Shown: one piece after another, positions 1 to 10,004 of the stretch
Layout: every line of letters starts with the position of its first letter
Position numbering within the stretch: position 1 is the stretch's first letter
NCBI GenBank assembly: GCA_031284585.1
Contig: JAITXT010000009.1
Location: 44,309 to 108,308, forward strand
Origin: Acholeplasmatales bacterium
GTDB taxonomy: Bacteria > Bacillota_I > Bacilli_A > Acholeplasmatales > Acholeplasmataceae
Length of the DNA: 64,000 nucleotides
Direction: 5' to 3'
Translations under genes and position numbers: made by a program
The notes under the pieces: model-generated
What the model was told of the DNA's origin: nothing
What the model saw: only the letters and a program-made list of their open reading frames with translations
Database searches by the model: none

Positions 1-3000
1 TGTCTCCTTCATTAGATGAATTAAAAGCATCATCTAAAGTAAGAAAACTATTTAGTCTTATGATAGCAACACTATCCCAACTTCCAGTAACTACTTCGAT
101 AGTCACATCTCTTGTAAGAGTAAATGACATTTCCTCCCCTAAATATTCTAAATATATACTTTCTCCAATCAAACGAAATCCTAAAATAATGTATCCTTCT
201 TTAGGGGTTGCTGCTACATGGATGAAGGAACCTCCGAAATACATATTACCTGGAATTATCATATTTGAGCCATTAACGACAGATAAATCATAGTAATTAG
301 AACTATTATCAAAATATACATATGACTCACTAGTAAGTATAGAAAACCCTGCAAAATAAATAGCATTCAGATTATAATTTTCATTACTATTTGAACTACC
401 TAATCTTAAGTACCCTATGTAAAAATCATAATAACCCATGTCTAGTTGGATAACAATATCTTTCCAATTTTGATCTCCTTTCAATTCGCTAAAATGAATT
501 TTATTCGGTTCTGGAAATAAAGCATTAGTATAAATTATTTTATCAAAAAATAAATTTGAAGTTGGATAACTAGGAATTGAACTAGTAGATAAATCTGGTA
601 ACTCAGATCCTATATAAAGAGTTCCTCTACTCACATGAGTTGATATTTTAAAGGAAAATGTAAAAAAAGCTGAACTTTCAAGGATTTCTATTGATACATG
701 AATTCCTTGAAAATCTCTACTATCTTGATGGTTTTCAAATCCTCCACTTTTATATACTGTCATCCCAGAATAACTAACATCTTTTACAAAGGGATTTATT
801 TGATCATTTACTACATTTATCAAACTAGTACTTTCTTCTAATACTAAACCATCTAAAGATACATCATAAAAAATAGTAATGCTATGATAACTACTATAAT
901 GATTATCTTGATAAGATAAAAAATAGAATATTTCTCCTTTAGAAATAATAATAGGGATAGCATCACTAGTAGGTATTCCATCATAAATGATAACTAGATT
1001 ATTATTTGAATCATATTTATATATTTTTATATTAGCATTAGTATAAGAATCTCCTAGATATATTCCTAATAAGGTTACTGAAGAAGAAACTGTTATTTCA
1101 CTTATTGAATTTAACTCGGTTATTTCACCGTCTGCATAAAGCGCTATTGTTGGTAAAAATGATCTAGGATAAACAAAAAAGGTAATATCAATATCGGAGT
1201 AGACATTAGTAATTGAAAACTCAAAGGTATCTGGAGTTTTATTTGCTAAAGGATTATTTATATCTCCTTCCATAATAATATTCTTGATATTATCATATAC
1301 TAGGCATACTGCTAGTTCACTTTGATTATTCATATTAAAATCAATAGTAAATGTGACGCTATCATTCATAGTGGCACTTTGAGCACTACTAGTTAAACTA
1401 ACTAAACCACCATAGGTATCATTTAAATTAGAGAGAACACTAAACTCTCTTTTTTCTCTAAATCTTAAATTAGATAAATAAATTGCATCATCATATATTG
1501 TAAAAGAAGTACTAGAATGATAAGTTTTATACGATATCCTAAAGTGATAACTTCCACTATGCTCTAAAAATATTTTAAACTCACTCCAAGGAATATTGGA
1601 GTTATCAATATTTTCTGTGTTATAAATTATTTCCTCATTTAAAAAAATCACCATATAACAATATGCATTAGAACTACTATTATCATTCTTAACTCCACTT
1701 ACTTTATAGTTAAAAGAAAAAAGTCCTGGTTTCTCTATCTCTAAAAAAATATTTAAGTTTGATTCATTTGTACCTCTTACCAAATCTTCCATTTTATTTG
1801 TGGAACTATAAATTGCTTTACTAGGATCAAGAATACCATCAAGGCTTACGTTATCATTAATTACAAATGGATAATCTAGGGAATTAATAACGTGAATTAC
1901 ATCTAGTGAATCACTGTTAACTAGTAAATCAAGAGATAAGTAATTATAAAAGATAAATTCTACACTTTCATAAAATAAATCATTTTCTTCCATGTTTGAA
2001 AAAGAAGTTATTAAAACTGAATGTGCGCCATAGGTAAGAGACAAAGAAAACTCATCCAAAGAAATATCATTTAATAAAATACCATCAAGATAAATAAGAA
2101 TAGAATAATTGTTAGAGAAATTTAAAGTATCAATATTAAAATTAAATGTAATTAAATCATCTACTTGATTTAGATAATTAGTAAATTGAAAGAAAGATAA
2201 CAAATTATAATTTTCATCAAATACTTTTATTTCTGGTAATTTAATTTTCAATTTAAAAATAGCTATAAATTGATACTCAATTGAACTAATGCTTATTTCT
2301 GGCACTTCAAGACTCAATTCCTTTGTTCCATCACCATAAAACCAAGAATCTACATTTTTAATCCCAACAAATGCATATTCTTCTAGATTATTATTAATAA
2401 CATTAAAAAATACTTTTGAATCAATTATTTCTCCCGTTAAACTTCCCATTAAGATATTATTACTACTATATGTTGCATTAATTGATCCAAAAAAGAAATC
2501 AAAGACATGAAATTCTGAATAAGAAATAATACTAGCTCCTTTAAAAGAAGCAGAAAGACTAATGCTATGAGTAAAATCTCCTGTAACTAGAAAACTAATA
2601 TTTTCAAAATGAGGAGTATTATTACCAACAGGCAGAAAATTAAACCCATAATCTGAACTTGAAATATCATTTTCAAATGAAGAATAATTTAAATCAATAG
2701 GTTCTCCATCAAGAACTACTTTAATTTTACCAAATAGCGATGTATTTGTACTAGCAAATTTATACCTAAATCTAAAAGTAATATTTCCGCTACCATTAAA
2801 ATGTCCTTCTCCAAAAGTTAAAATTGAAGGATTATTATTAAATCTTTTTCCAAGTGAATAAGAATCATTTACATTTATGGAATTATCAGTCCATGTAATG
2901 TTGCTAACTTTATCAAAGTTATTAGTGGCTCCAGTCCAATCAATTGTCTCGTTCTCATCTATATAACTAAAACTATTAGAAGTATCAATTGCTAAATTTG

Positions 3001-3082
3001 CTAAATTGTTTGAACAACTTTCTAAAAATATTACTAGAAATATTATTAAAAATAATATTATTTTTCCTCTTTTTTCTATCAT
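1..3082 (-). CDS. Giant surface lipoprotein, N-terminal part (cut by window edge)
   Basis: Reading the minus strand from the ATG at 3082-3080 gives 1027 codons without a stop, running off the left edge, so only the N-terminal part is visible. Residues 1-21 form a charged start, a long hydrophobic core and a lipobox-like L-E-S-C, which indicates a lipoprotein anchored to the outer face of the membrane. The rest is rich in Asn, Ser, Asp, Tyr and Phe and looks like repeated beta-sandwich or carbohydrate-binding material. Near the visible C-terminal end, around residues 975-1000, there is a stretch reminiscent of divergent InlB-type repeats (AATPKEGYIILGF). No catalytic motif was seen. The upstream AGAGG lies only a few bases from the ATG. 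The role is unknown; an adhesin or glycan-binding surface protein is a guess. Confidence 0.75.
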   Translation of the reverse strand, partial: MIEKRGKIILFLIIFLVIFLESCSNNLANLAIDTSNSFSYIDENETIDWTGATNNFDKVSNITWTDNSINVNDSYSLGKRFNNNPSILTFGEGHFNGSGNITFRFRYKFASTNTSLFGKIKVVLDGEPIDLNYSSFENDISSSDYGFNFLPVGNNTPHFENISFLVTGDFTHSISLSASFKGASIISYSEFHVFDFFFGSINATYSSNNILMGSLTGEIIDSKVFFNVINNNLEEYAFVGIKNVDSWFYGDGTKELSLEVPEISISSIEYQFIAIFKLKIKLPEIKVFDENYNLLSFFQFTNYLNQVDDLITFNFNIDTLNFSNNYSILIYLDGILLNDISLDEFSLSLTYGAHSVLITSFSNMEENDLFYESVEFIFYNYLSLDLLVNSDSLDVIHVINSLDYPFVINDNVSLDGILDPSKAIYSSTNKMEDLVRGTNESNLNIFLEIEKPGLFSFNYKVSGVKNDNSSSNAYCYMVIFLNEEIIYNTENIDNSNIPWSEFKIFLEHSGSYHFRISYKTYHSSTSFTIYDDAIYLSNLRFREKREFSVLSNLNDTYGGLVSLTSSAQSATMNDSVTFTIDFNMNNQSELAVCLVYDNIKNIIMEGDINNPLANKTPDTFEFSITNVYSDIDITFFVYPRSFLPTIALYADGEITELNSISEITVSSSVTLLGIYLGDSYTNANIKIYKYDSNNNLVIIYDGIPTSDAIPIIISKGEIFYFLSYQDNHYSSYHSITIFYDVSLDGLVLEESTSLINVVNDQINPFVKDVSYSGMTVYKSGGFENHQDSRDFQGIHVSIEILESSAFFTFSFKISTHVSRGTLYIGSELPDLSTSSIPSYPTSNLFFDKIIYTNALFPEPNKIHFSELKGDQNWKDIVIQLDMGYYDFYIGYLRLGSSNSNENYNLNAIYFAGFSILTSESYVYFDNSSNYYDLSVVNGSNMIIPGNMYFGGSFIHVAATPKEGYIILGFRLIGESIYLEYLGEEMSFTLTRDVTIEVVTGSWDSVAIIRLNSFLTLDDAFNSSNEGD

Positions 3083-3260
3083 AATCCCTCTTTTTAGATC
3101 AATTTACACCATTTTTAGTGAAAATTATGAATTTTTACTCAAAATTCAACCTATTATACTAAAAAGATTTTTTATTTATAAACAAAAAAAGTAAGTCTTA
3201 ATATTAGATACTAAATTAGTAAATAATTTATGTATTTTACTGCAAATATTCTTTTTGTAA

Positions 3261-4220
3261 TTAAAAATTATCAATTTGCTTTAATATCTCGTAAAATTCT
3301 AATTCATTTTTCATTAAAGTCAATTCTATCTTTATTTTTTTAGAGTCCTTAATCCCTTTGAAATACATCGGAGCAATTCCTTTTAATTCTCTAATTGCTA
3401 CTAGTTCACCTTTTAAATCTTTAAGTAAAGAGTAATGTTTTTTTAAGATATCTACAATTTCACCCGTTGAATGTTTAGCAATTATTTTTTTATCTAAATA
3501 TAATTCTAGATCTCTAAAGATAAATGGATTTCCAATAGCTCCCCGACCTATCATTACTAAATCACAACCAGTTTCTAACATTTTATTTAATGTATCTACA
3601 TCTACTACATCGCCGTTCCCAATAACAGGAATTGAAACACTATCTTTCACTTTTTTAATTGTTTCATAGTCTACTTCCCCGCTATAACCAGCAGCTCTTG
3701 TTCTACCATGAATAGTTATACCGCTTGCACCTGCCTTTTCAATCAATTTTGCGACTTCTACAGCATTAATGTTGTTACTATCCCACCCAGTCCTAATCTT
3801 GCAAGTAACTGGCTTAGAAACGTTAGAAACAATTGCTTTAACAATTTCATATATTTTAAGAGGATTTTTAAGTAATCTTGATCCTGCTTCACTTTTAATA
3901 GCAACTTTAGGAACAGGACACCCCATATTAATATCAATTATATCGGCACTCGTAAATTTATCGATATAAATGGCGGCACTTATAAGCGAATCTAAATCAC
4001 TTCCAAAAATTTGAATTGCAAAAGGATGCTCTATTTCTTCGCTATATAAAAGTTCCTTAGTTTTTTCTCCATTATAGATTAGTCCTTTATCACTAACCAT
4101 CTCAGAAAAAGTAAGAGCTGCTCCATATTCAATATTTAATTTTCTGAAAGCAAAATTTGAGATTCCAGCAAGTGGCGCTAGTACAAATTTAGATTTTATT
4201 TCTACATTTCCTATCTTCAT
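3261..4220 (-). CDS. dusB: tRNA-dihydrouridine synthase, DusB type
   Basis: This FMN-dependent enzyme reduces specific uridines in the tRNA D-loop to dihydrouridine. The 319-residue length fits the family. It opens with the TIM-barrel strand LAPLAGISNFAFR (residues 14-26). The catalytic Cys is C101 in NMGCPVPKV, followed by the tRNA and FMN-binding segments CKIRTGWD, TIHGRTR and VIGNGDV, and then MIGRGAIGNPF for phosphate binding. In Bacillota, dusB often sits alone or near lysS or ftsH; here it stands alone on the minus strand, back to back with a plus-strand tRNA-Leu gene. The gene is intact. Family assignment is firm; the exact uridine target is not decided by sequence alone. Confidence 0.93.
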   Translation of the reverse strand: MKIGNVEIKSKFVLAPLAGISNFAFRKLNIEYGAALTFSEMVSDKGLIYNGEKTKELLYSEEIEHPFAIQIFGSDLDSLISAAIYIDKFTSADIIDINMGCPVPKVAIKSEAGSRLLKNPLKIYEIVKAIVSNVSKPVTCKIRTGWDSNNINAVEVAKLIEKAGASGITIHGRTRAAGYSGEVDYETIKKVKDSVSIPVIGNGDVVDVDTLNKMLETGCDLVMIGRGAIGNPFIFRDLELYLDKKIIAKHSTGEIVDILKKHYSLLKDLKGELVAIRELKGIAPMYFKGIKDSKKIKIELTLMKNELEFYEILKQIDNF

Positions 4221-4358
4221 ACCTTAATATTTTAATATTTTTCGTAAAAAAAATATCAATAAATACCTTAAATGCTTTTTCTAGATGGAGTAAATATACC
4301 TTAGAAAAATAAATAATTTAAAATAGTTCTTTTTTTATCAAAAAAAAGTAAAAAAAGA

Positions 4359-4364
4359 TATAAT
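4359..4364 (+). promoter_or_regulatory. Promoter -10 box of the tRNA-Leu gene
   Basis: A perfect TATAAT lies 9 bases before the tRNA 5' end. A weak -35 candidate (TTATCA at 4335-4340) sits 18 bases upstream. The spacing to the mature tRNA leaves almost no leader. Confidence 0.6.
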
Positions 4365-4372
4365 ATACGTAC

Positions 4373-4454
4373 GCGGGTATGGCGAAATTGGCAGACGCAC
4401 TAGACTTAGGATCTAGCGCCTTACGGCGTGCAGGTTCGACTCCTGTTACCCGCA
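4373..4454 (+). tRNA. tRNA-Leu (anticodon UAG)
   Basis: The acceptor stem pairs GCGGGTA (4373-4379) with TACCCGC (4447-4453), followed by discriminator A. The anticodon stem CTAGA/TCTAG encloses the loop CTTAGGA, giving anticodon UAG, which reads CUA and other CUN leucine codons. A long variable arm (CGCC..GGCG) confirms class II, as expected for leucine. The T-arm has GGTTCGACTCC. CCA is not encoded; the next bases are CAT, so CCA must be added after transcription. Confidence 0.97.
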
Positions 4455-4511
4455 CATTACTAATTATTTAACTTAAAGAAGTTATATTTATAAAAATAGA
4501 TATTAAATTAA

Positions 4512-4534
4512 AAAAAAGAGTTGAACTCTTTTTT
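4512..4534. terminator. Bidirectional terminator between tRNA-Leu and the amylase gene
   Basis: AAAAAAGAG and CTCTTTTTT form a near-perfect hairpin with A-run and T-run on either side. It can end both the plus-strand tRNA transcript and the minus-strand glucan operon that stops at 4547. Confidence 0.75.
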
Positions 4535-4546
4535 CTTTTTAACTTA

Positions 4547-5809
4547 TTAAATTATTATTATAATTGGTTTTTTATAAGAAGTAATTTTATTTTCTACTAT
4601 TCTAAAAGTATCCTCTTCAAGTAAATTGAAATACTTGCCATCAGGAATATTAATATCTATAATATCCTCCTGATAAATATTAAAAATTCCAACTATCTTT
4701 TGACTAGCATAACTATACGATAAGACTGGACAAGAAGAATATTTTTCTACTTGAAATACTCCTAAAGAAAAGAAATCTTTTTTATGAATTAATGATAGTT
4801 TACTAATAAAGGAAGAAATATCATTTTTATAATCATAATCAATTAAGTCAAGTTCAAACAAACTTGGAGTTTTTTTATTAGAAAACTCTTCGCCAGCATA
4901 AATTAGTGAGATACCTCTTAAAAAGAACTGGAGAGAAAGATAATTTAAAAATTCAAGTTCTGTTTTAACACGACTTCTTAACCTTACCATATCATGATTT
5001 TCAAAACTTCTTAACTTGACATAATTAGCAGGATATATAGATTCTTGATTGTTAACTTCTAAAAGCCATTTTTTTAGATTAGTTTTTGAATCAAATATTC
5101 CTTCAAAAAATTCTCTTATATCATAATCATAACAACAATCAAAAACTGTATAAAGTTCACTATCTGATAATCCTGTGAAACCTCTATCTCTTAAGTTCTT
5201 AATAAAGTATTTATCCACTGATTCCGCTAAAAATATGTTATCATGTTTTATTTTTGATACTTCTTTTCTAGCTTTTTCATAAAAAGATAATGGTACTAGA
5301 GCCGCTACATCAAATCTAAAACCATCTACTATCCTAATCCAATATTTTAAAACATCAATAAAATAATCCACTACTTTAGGATTACTATAATCTAAATCTA
5401 GGACATCTGACCAATCATCAACTTTTCTTGGTAATTCTTTTAAATAGAAATCTAAATTTTTATCCCTTAATATAGAATCACAGGAACTGTGATTAAAAAC
5501 CATATCCATGATGATTTTAATTCCTTTTTCATGCGCACTTTTAACTAAATTTTCTAAATCATCTAAAGTACCTAAATTTTTATCAATTGAATAGTAATCA
5601 AAGACTGAATAAGGAGATCCTAGATTTCCCTTTCTAGCTATTAGACCAATTTTATGAATAGGAAGTAAATGAATTATATCAACTCCAAGGTTCTTTATTC
5701 TATCTAAGTCTTTCCTAATTCCTTCAAGATTAGAAGTATTACTATATTGTCTAGGAAAAACTTGATAAATTACTTTATTTCGGAGTGATACATCTGTGTA
5801 ACTAGCCAT
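4547..5809 (-). CDS. GH13 alpha-amylase-family glycosidase, cytosolic
   Basis: The 420-residue protein has the four GH13 signature regions: region I DMVFNH (102-107), region II GFRFDVAAL with the nucleophile D167, region III LAES with the acid/base E196, and region IV FENHD ending at D273. It has no signal peptide, so it acts in the cytosol on alpha-glucans or maltodextrins. It is short for the family: the barrel is followed by a small C-terminal beta domain and there is no N-terminal starch-binding module. It lies 6 bp downstream of glycogen phosphorylase, consistent with cutting the limit dextrins or branches that phosphorylase leaves. The exact bond specificity (amylase, alpha-glucosidase or debranching) cannot be read from the sequence. 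Confidence 0.88.
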   Translation of the reverse strand: MASYTDVSLRNKVIYQVFPRQYSNTSNLEGIRKDLDRIKNLGVDIIHLLPIHKIGLIARKGNLGSPYSVFDYYSIDKNLGTLDDLENLVKSAHEKGIKIIMDMVFNHSSCDSILRDKNLDFYLKELPRKVDDWSDVLDLDYSNPKVVDYFIDVLKYWIRIVDGFRFDVAALVPLSFYEKARKEVSKIKHDNIFLAESVDKYFIKNLRDRGFTGLSDSELYTVFDCCYDYDIREFFEGIFDSKTNLKKWLLEVNNQESIYPANYVKLRSFENHDMVRLRSRVKTELEFLNYLSLQFFLRGISLIYAGEEFSNKKTPSLFELDLIDYDYKNDISSFISKLSLIHKKDFFSLGVFQVEKYSSCPVLSYSYASQKIVGIFNIYQEDIIDINIPDGKYFNLLEEDTFRIVENKITSYKKPIIIII

Positions 5810-5815
5810 TAGTAA

Positions 5816-8224
5816 TTACCCTTTATTAATTTCCTTGGGAGTAAGATTCCAGATATCTTTATTATATTCTGAAATAGTTCTATCACTTGAAAAGAAAGCA
5901 CTCTTACCAATATTTGTTACTACTTTACTAAACCAAAGAGTCTTATTTTTATATAAAATATTTGCTCTTTCATGAGCATTAACATAAGAATCAAAATCTT
6001 TTAAAACTAAAAAATAGTCTCTATTTAAAAGGTTCTCTTTTAAATCAATAAATTCAATATTATTGGAAGTAATTGTTTCAAAACTATCTATTGCATCTTT
6101 AATTCTATCATCTTGATTATATAATTCATAAGGATGATAACTATTTGATTCATATAATTCTTCAACTTCTTTGCTTAAAAGACCAAATAAGAAAATATTA
6201 TTTTGTCCTACTTGTTCAGCAATCTCAACATTCGCTCCATCAAGAGTACCAATTGTTAGGGCGCCGTTCGCCATAAATTTCATATTACCTGTTCCGCTTG
6301 CCTCTTTGGTAGCCGTAGATATTTGTTCTGATATATCAGCAGCTGGAACTAATAACTCAGCATAGGAAACATTATAATTTTCAATAAATACAACTTTTAA
6401 ATATTTTTTAGTTACAGGATCATCATTTATTTTACTAGCAACTGAATTTATAAGTTGAATAATCTTTTTTGCAATATAGTAACTTGGAGCAGCTTTCGCT
6501 CCAAAAATGAAACTATGAGGATAAAAATTTTCTCTAAATAAAGGATCATCTTTAAGTTTCTTGTATAAGTAAATAATATGTAGAATATTTAAAAGTTGTC
6601 TCTTATATTCATGTAGTCTTTTAACTTGAACATCAAAAATAGAATCAACATCTAATTCTACTCCTTCTTTTTCTTTAATTACTTTCGCTAAAGCAATTTT
6701 CTTTCCTCTTTTAACTTCACTTAATTGATACAAAAACTTATTATCTTCTTTGAATTCTAATATTTTTTCAATTTTACTATAATCATCTTTCCATTCTGGT
6801 CCAATATATTTATCAATTAAATTTACAAGTTCCCCGTTAGCAAGAATAATCCATCTACGATGAGTAATTCCATTAGTTTTATTATTAAACTTATTAGGGT
6901 ATAAAATATTAAACTCACGAAGTTCTTTTTCTTTTAAAATATTTGTATGTAATTTTGCGACCCCATTAACACTAAAAGAACAAGCGATAGCAATGTTTGC
7001 CATTCTAACATTCTTTTTAGTAATAATTTGTAATTTATATCTCTCGTCATCATTAAATCTAGAATCCGAAGAAATAACCTCATTTAGTCTCGAATTTAAT
7101 TCTAAAACAATTTCATAAATTCTAGGTAATAATAAACTAAAAAGTCTTATTTCCCACTTCTCAAGCGCTTCACTTAAAATGGTATGATTTGTATAGGCAC
7201 AAGTCTTATTAACAATCTCTAAAGCATCATCAAAAGAAAAACCTTCTTCATCAATCAAGATACGAAGTAATTCTAAAATAATTAAGACTGGATGCGTATC
7301 ATTAATTTGAAAAACATAATATTGTGGCAAATCTTTTAAATCTCTTTTAAGTCTTTTATGTTCTCTAATTACATTCTTAATTCCCGCAGAACTGAAAAAA
7401 TACTCTTGTTTTAGACGTAATAACTTACCGTAATCAGTAGAATCATCTGGATAAAGTTGATTACTTATTTGTGAAGTTTCTCTAATATAACTATCATCAA
7501 TATTCTCTTGAAGTTCACTTACTTCGGATTTCCAAAGTCTTAATTTATTTACTACATTATTCCTATTACCAAAAATTAAAACATCATAAGGTACCGCTTT
7601 AACCCAAGTTTCTCTCTTTAAAACATTATCTTCAACTTGTCCAAAAAAAGAAATATCAATAGAATCCATATCTATTCTCTCTTCCCAAACAAAAGGCTTA
7701 TCTAACCAATTTTCCGCAAATTCAACTTGCTTATTATTAATAATTTTTTGAACAAAGAAACCTTTTGAATATCTAATTGAATTACCATATAAAGGTAATC
7801 CAAGTGAGGCACTTGAATCTAGGAAGCATGCAGCAAGCCGCCCTAGACCACCATTACCTAGACCTGCATCACTTTCGCAATCTTCTACTTCATTAATATC
7901 AATCCCTAAATCAATAAAGGCACTTTTAACTACATTATAGAACCCTAAATTATACAAATTACTAGTTGTAAGTCTACCAATCAAAAATTCCATCGAAAAA
8001 TAAATACACTTTTTCGAATTGCTCTCAAGCATATATTTATCATTCCTATTTTTTATATCAACAATTTCATTATTAATTAGATATGTTAAAGCCACATATC
8101 TTTCATAGGAAGTAGATCCAATTGAAGTTCTACCAAATAAATTCATGAGTACTTTTTCAAATGTCTTTTTAAATTCTTCTTTACTTCTGAAAGTACCTCT
8201 TTTTCCGTTTGTCTCTTTATTCAT
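5816..8224 (-). CDS. glgP: Glycogen/starch/maltodextrin phosphorylase
   Basis: This PLP enzyme releases glucose-1-phosphate from the non-reducing ends of alpha-1,4-glucans. At 802 residues it matches the usual phosphorylase length. The PLP-binding block EASGTGNMKFMANGALTIGT carries the Schiff-base lysine at about K649, and the typical segments DAGLGNGGLGRLAACFLDS and VQVKRLHEYKRQLLN are present. The start ATG overlaps the stop of the upstream membrane-anchored protein (ATGAATAA), so translation is probably coupled. No glycogen synthase or branching enzyme is seen in the window, so the polymer may be made by genes elsewhere or imported as maltodextrin. Confidence 0.95.
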   Translation of the reverse strand: MNKETNGKRGTFRSKEEFKKTFEKVLMNLFGRTSIGSTSYERYVALTYLINNEIVDIKNRNDKYMLESNSKKCIYFSMEFLIGRLTTSNLYNLGFYNVVKSAFIDLGIDINEVEDCESDAGLGNGGLGRLAACFLDSSASLGLPLYGNSIRYSKGFFVQKIINNKQVEFAENWLDKPFVWEERIDMDSIDISFFGQVEDNVLKRETWVKAVPYDVLIFGNRNNVVNKLRLWKSEVSELQENIDDSYIRETSQISNQLYPDDSTDYGKLLRLKQEYFFSSAGIKNVIREHKRLKRDLKDLPQYYVFQINDTHPVLIILELLRILIDEEGFSFDDALEIVNKTCAYTNHTILSEALEKWEIRLFSLLLPRIYEIVLELNSRLNEVISSDSRFNDDERYKLQIITKKNVRMANIAIACSFSVNGVAKLHTNILKEKELREFNILYPNKFNNKTNGITHRRWIILANGELVNLIDKYIGPEWKDDYSKIEKILEFKEDNKFLYQLSEVKRGKKIALAKVIKEKEGVELDVDSIFDVQVKRLHEYKRQLLNILHIIYLYKKLKDDPLFRENFYPHSFIFGAKAAPSYYIAKKIIQLINSVASKINDDPVTKKYLKVVFIENYNVSYAELLVPAADISEQISTATKEASGTGNMKFMANGALTIGTLDGANVEIAEQVGQNNIFLFGLLSKEVEELYESNSYHPYELYNQDDRIKDAIDSFETITSNNIEFIDLKENLLNRDYFLVLKDFDSYVNAHERANILYKNKTLWFSKVVTNIGKSAFFSSDRTISEYNKDIWNLTPKEINKG

Positions 8225-9875
8225 TGCCGTAATTCAAGAAGTTATCAAGGAATATACCATTTTCTTCTAAAGCTCCCACTAGAATATTATAAATTTGAAG
8301 ACCAGTATCAATGTCTACATTGTAAATAAGCTCATTAAACAATTCAATCGCTTCATTTATTTCAATTTGATCAAGTGAATTAATAATTGTATCTACAGAA
8401 TCGTAAAAAAGAGATAATGAATCATCATTTAAAATTAATTCCAAACCATGTAAAATAGAATTTTCAATTAATTCAGTAATCGCACTTGGATTAATATTAA
8501 CAAAAATATATAATTTTGAATTTTTAACAATAAAACTTCCAAAAGAAAGAGCATCTTGACCAATTAATTCATCGATACTTGAAAAAATAAATTTAGAACC
8601 CTTTATGAAATCATTTGATTCACCAAATAGAGATAGAAGATAAGATATTTCTTCTTGCCCAATAACAAAGTCGTTATTAGTTATTTCAAATATTTCTATT
8701 TCTAAATCAGTATGTTCACCATTTGGAACGAAATTAATGGTTGCTGATAAGGAGAAAACAGAAGTAAATATTTTGGTGATATCATTAGTATCATAAATAG
8801 AAATTTCTAAATAAATATTTACCTTATCATCTACAAACTTAAGAACTGGAAGTTCTACTCTAAAATTATAACTAGAATAAATATTAAATTCAATCAAAGG
8901 ACTATCTGCATCTTTATCATTTAATATATAATTTGCTATTAAACCAGAGATTTCATCACTATCTATCGTGATGAATGGACTTTTAGATTCATGTAGGAAA
9001 CTAGTGAAGATAGTAGCTGATTTAGCAATTATTAAATTCTTAAATGAATCTTCTGATATAACTCCACTTTTTACTGGATATTCTTTGTTTTTAAGTAACT
9101 TTCCAAGAGCCATTCCTAAATGAATATCAGAATCTATTCCTAAATTGACAAATTCATTTGATAATAAAATATTTAAAAAGTGTTTTATGTTATTATCTAA
9201 ATCCATTTTTTCTAACAACTTATTAACATAAATAGTTCCTGTTTTAGTTTCACTATCAAAATGTCCAAAGTCATCTAAAAAATCATTTAATAAATCTTGA
9301 ACAGATAAATCACTATTGAAAATATGAAGGAAAAAATCAGCTGTTTTAATATTCTTAAAAGGTAATTTTCCTATTTTTACGGAATCAAAATAAACTTTTA
9401 AAAAAGTCTCGCTTTCTTCATATACTAGTTCAAAACCAAAAGAAAAAGAGACAACAGTTTCTACTTTTATACCAACTACTTCATAAGATAATCCAGCTTC
9501 AACTATTAATAAATCACCTTTAAACTGAACCCATGCACCTTTAAAGATAAGTCCATTTAAATTAAAAACTGTATCACTAGTATTATTAATATAGTCCTCA
9601 TTATTTTGTTCTAAGGCAATTGGATTAAGTAAATATTCTTTAATCACATTATTTATTTCTTTAGATTCAACACTAATTGCTAAAATTGAATCTTCAGTTG
9701 TATTTGTTAATAGACTATCAAAAGCATTACTAATGATATCGTTAAAAGTAGATAATCCTAAATTATATTCATCAGTCGGAACGTTAGGTTTTGCGGTTAA
9801 CAAAACAAAAAGTGTAAGTACACTGATTACTGCAAATAAAACTAAAAAAACGATAAATTTAAATAATTTTTTCAT
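8217..9875 (-). CDS. Membrane-anchored protein of unknown function, first gene of the glycogen operon
   Basis: This 552-residue protein has one N-terminal membrane helix (about residues 5-29, after MKKLFK) and a large outside part. The outside part contains two beta-rich blocks of similar look: around residues 105-175 a segment ending in VKIGKLPF, and around 320-400 the stretch beginning SYNFRVELPVLKF. The first block recalls the YpmS/DUF2140 type (long amphipathic beta strands and the 'klGklPl' ending), which would suggest a lipid-binding fold, but this is only a visual resemblance. It overlaps glgP by 8 bp and has a GGGAGAAAATT ribosome site. Whether it has any role in glucan metabolism is unknown. 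Confidence 0.7.
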   Translation of the reverse strand: MKKLFKFIVFLVLFAVISVLTLFVLLTAKPNVPTDEYNLGLSTFNDIISNAFDSLLTNTTEDSILAISVESKEINNVIKEYLLNPIALEQNNEDYINNTSDTVFNLNGLIFKGAWVQFKGDLLIVEAGLSYEVVGIKVETVVSFSFGFELVYEESETFLKVYFDSVKIGKLPFKNIKTADFFLHIFNSDLSVQDLLNDFLDDFGHFDSETKTGTIYVNKLLEKMDLDNNIKHFLNILLSNEFVNLGIDSDIHLGMALGKLLKNKEYPVKSGVISEDSFKNLIIAKSATIFTSFLHESKSPFITIDSDEISGLIANYILNDKDADSPLIEFNIYSSYNFRVELPVLKFVDDKVNIYLEISIYDTNDITKIFTSVFSLSATINFVPNGEHTDLEIEIFEITNNDFVIGQEEISYLLSLFGESNDFIKGSKFIFSSIDELIGQDALSFGSFIVKNSKLYIFVNINPSAITELIENSILHGLELILNDDSLSLFYDSVDTIINSLDQIEINEAIELFNELIYNVDIDTGLQIYNILVGALEENGIFLDNFLNYGNE

Positions 9876-10004
9876 AATTTTCTCCCTCTATAATTCTTTA
9901 CTTATATTAAACTTATAACTTTTAAATTAACAAATATTTAAAGTTCACTATAATTATATGATAATTAACAAATAATTATAAAATTCTATTAATAATTACT
10001 AAGG

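Noticed and set aside
3006..3194. 62-codon plus-strand frame near the left lipoprotein start
   Set aside because: It is antisense to the lipoprotein signal peptide and contains only low-complexity AT-rich codons.
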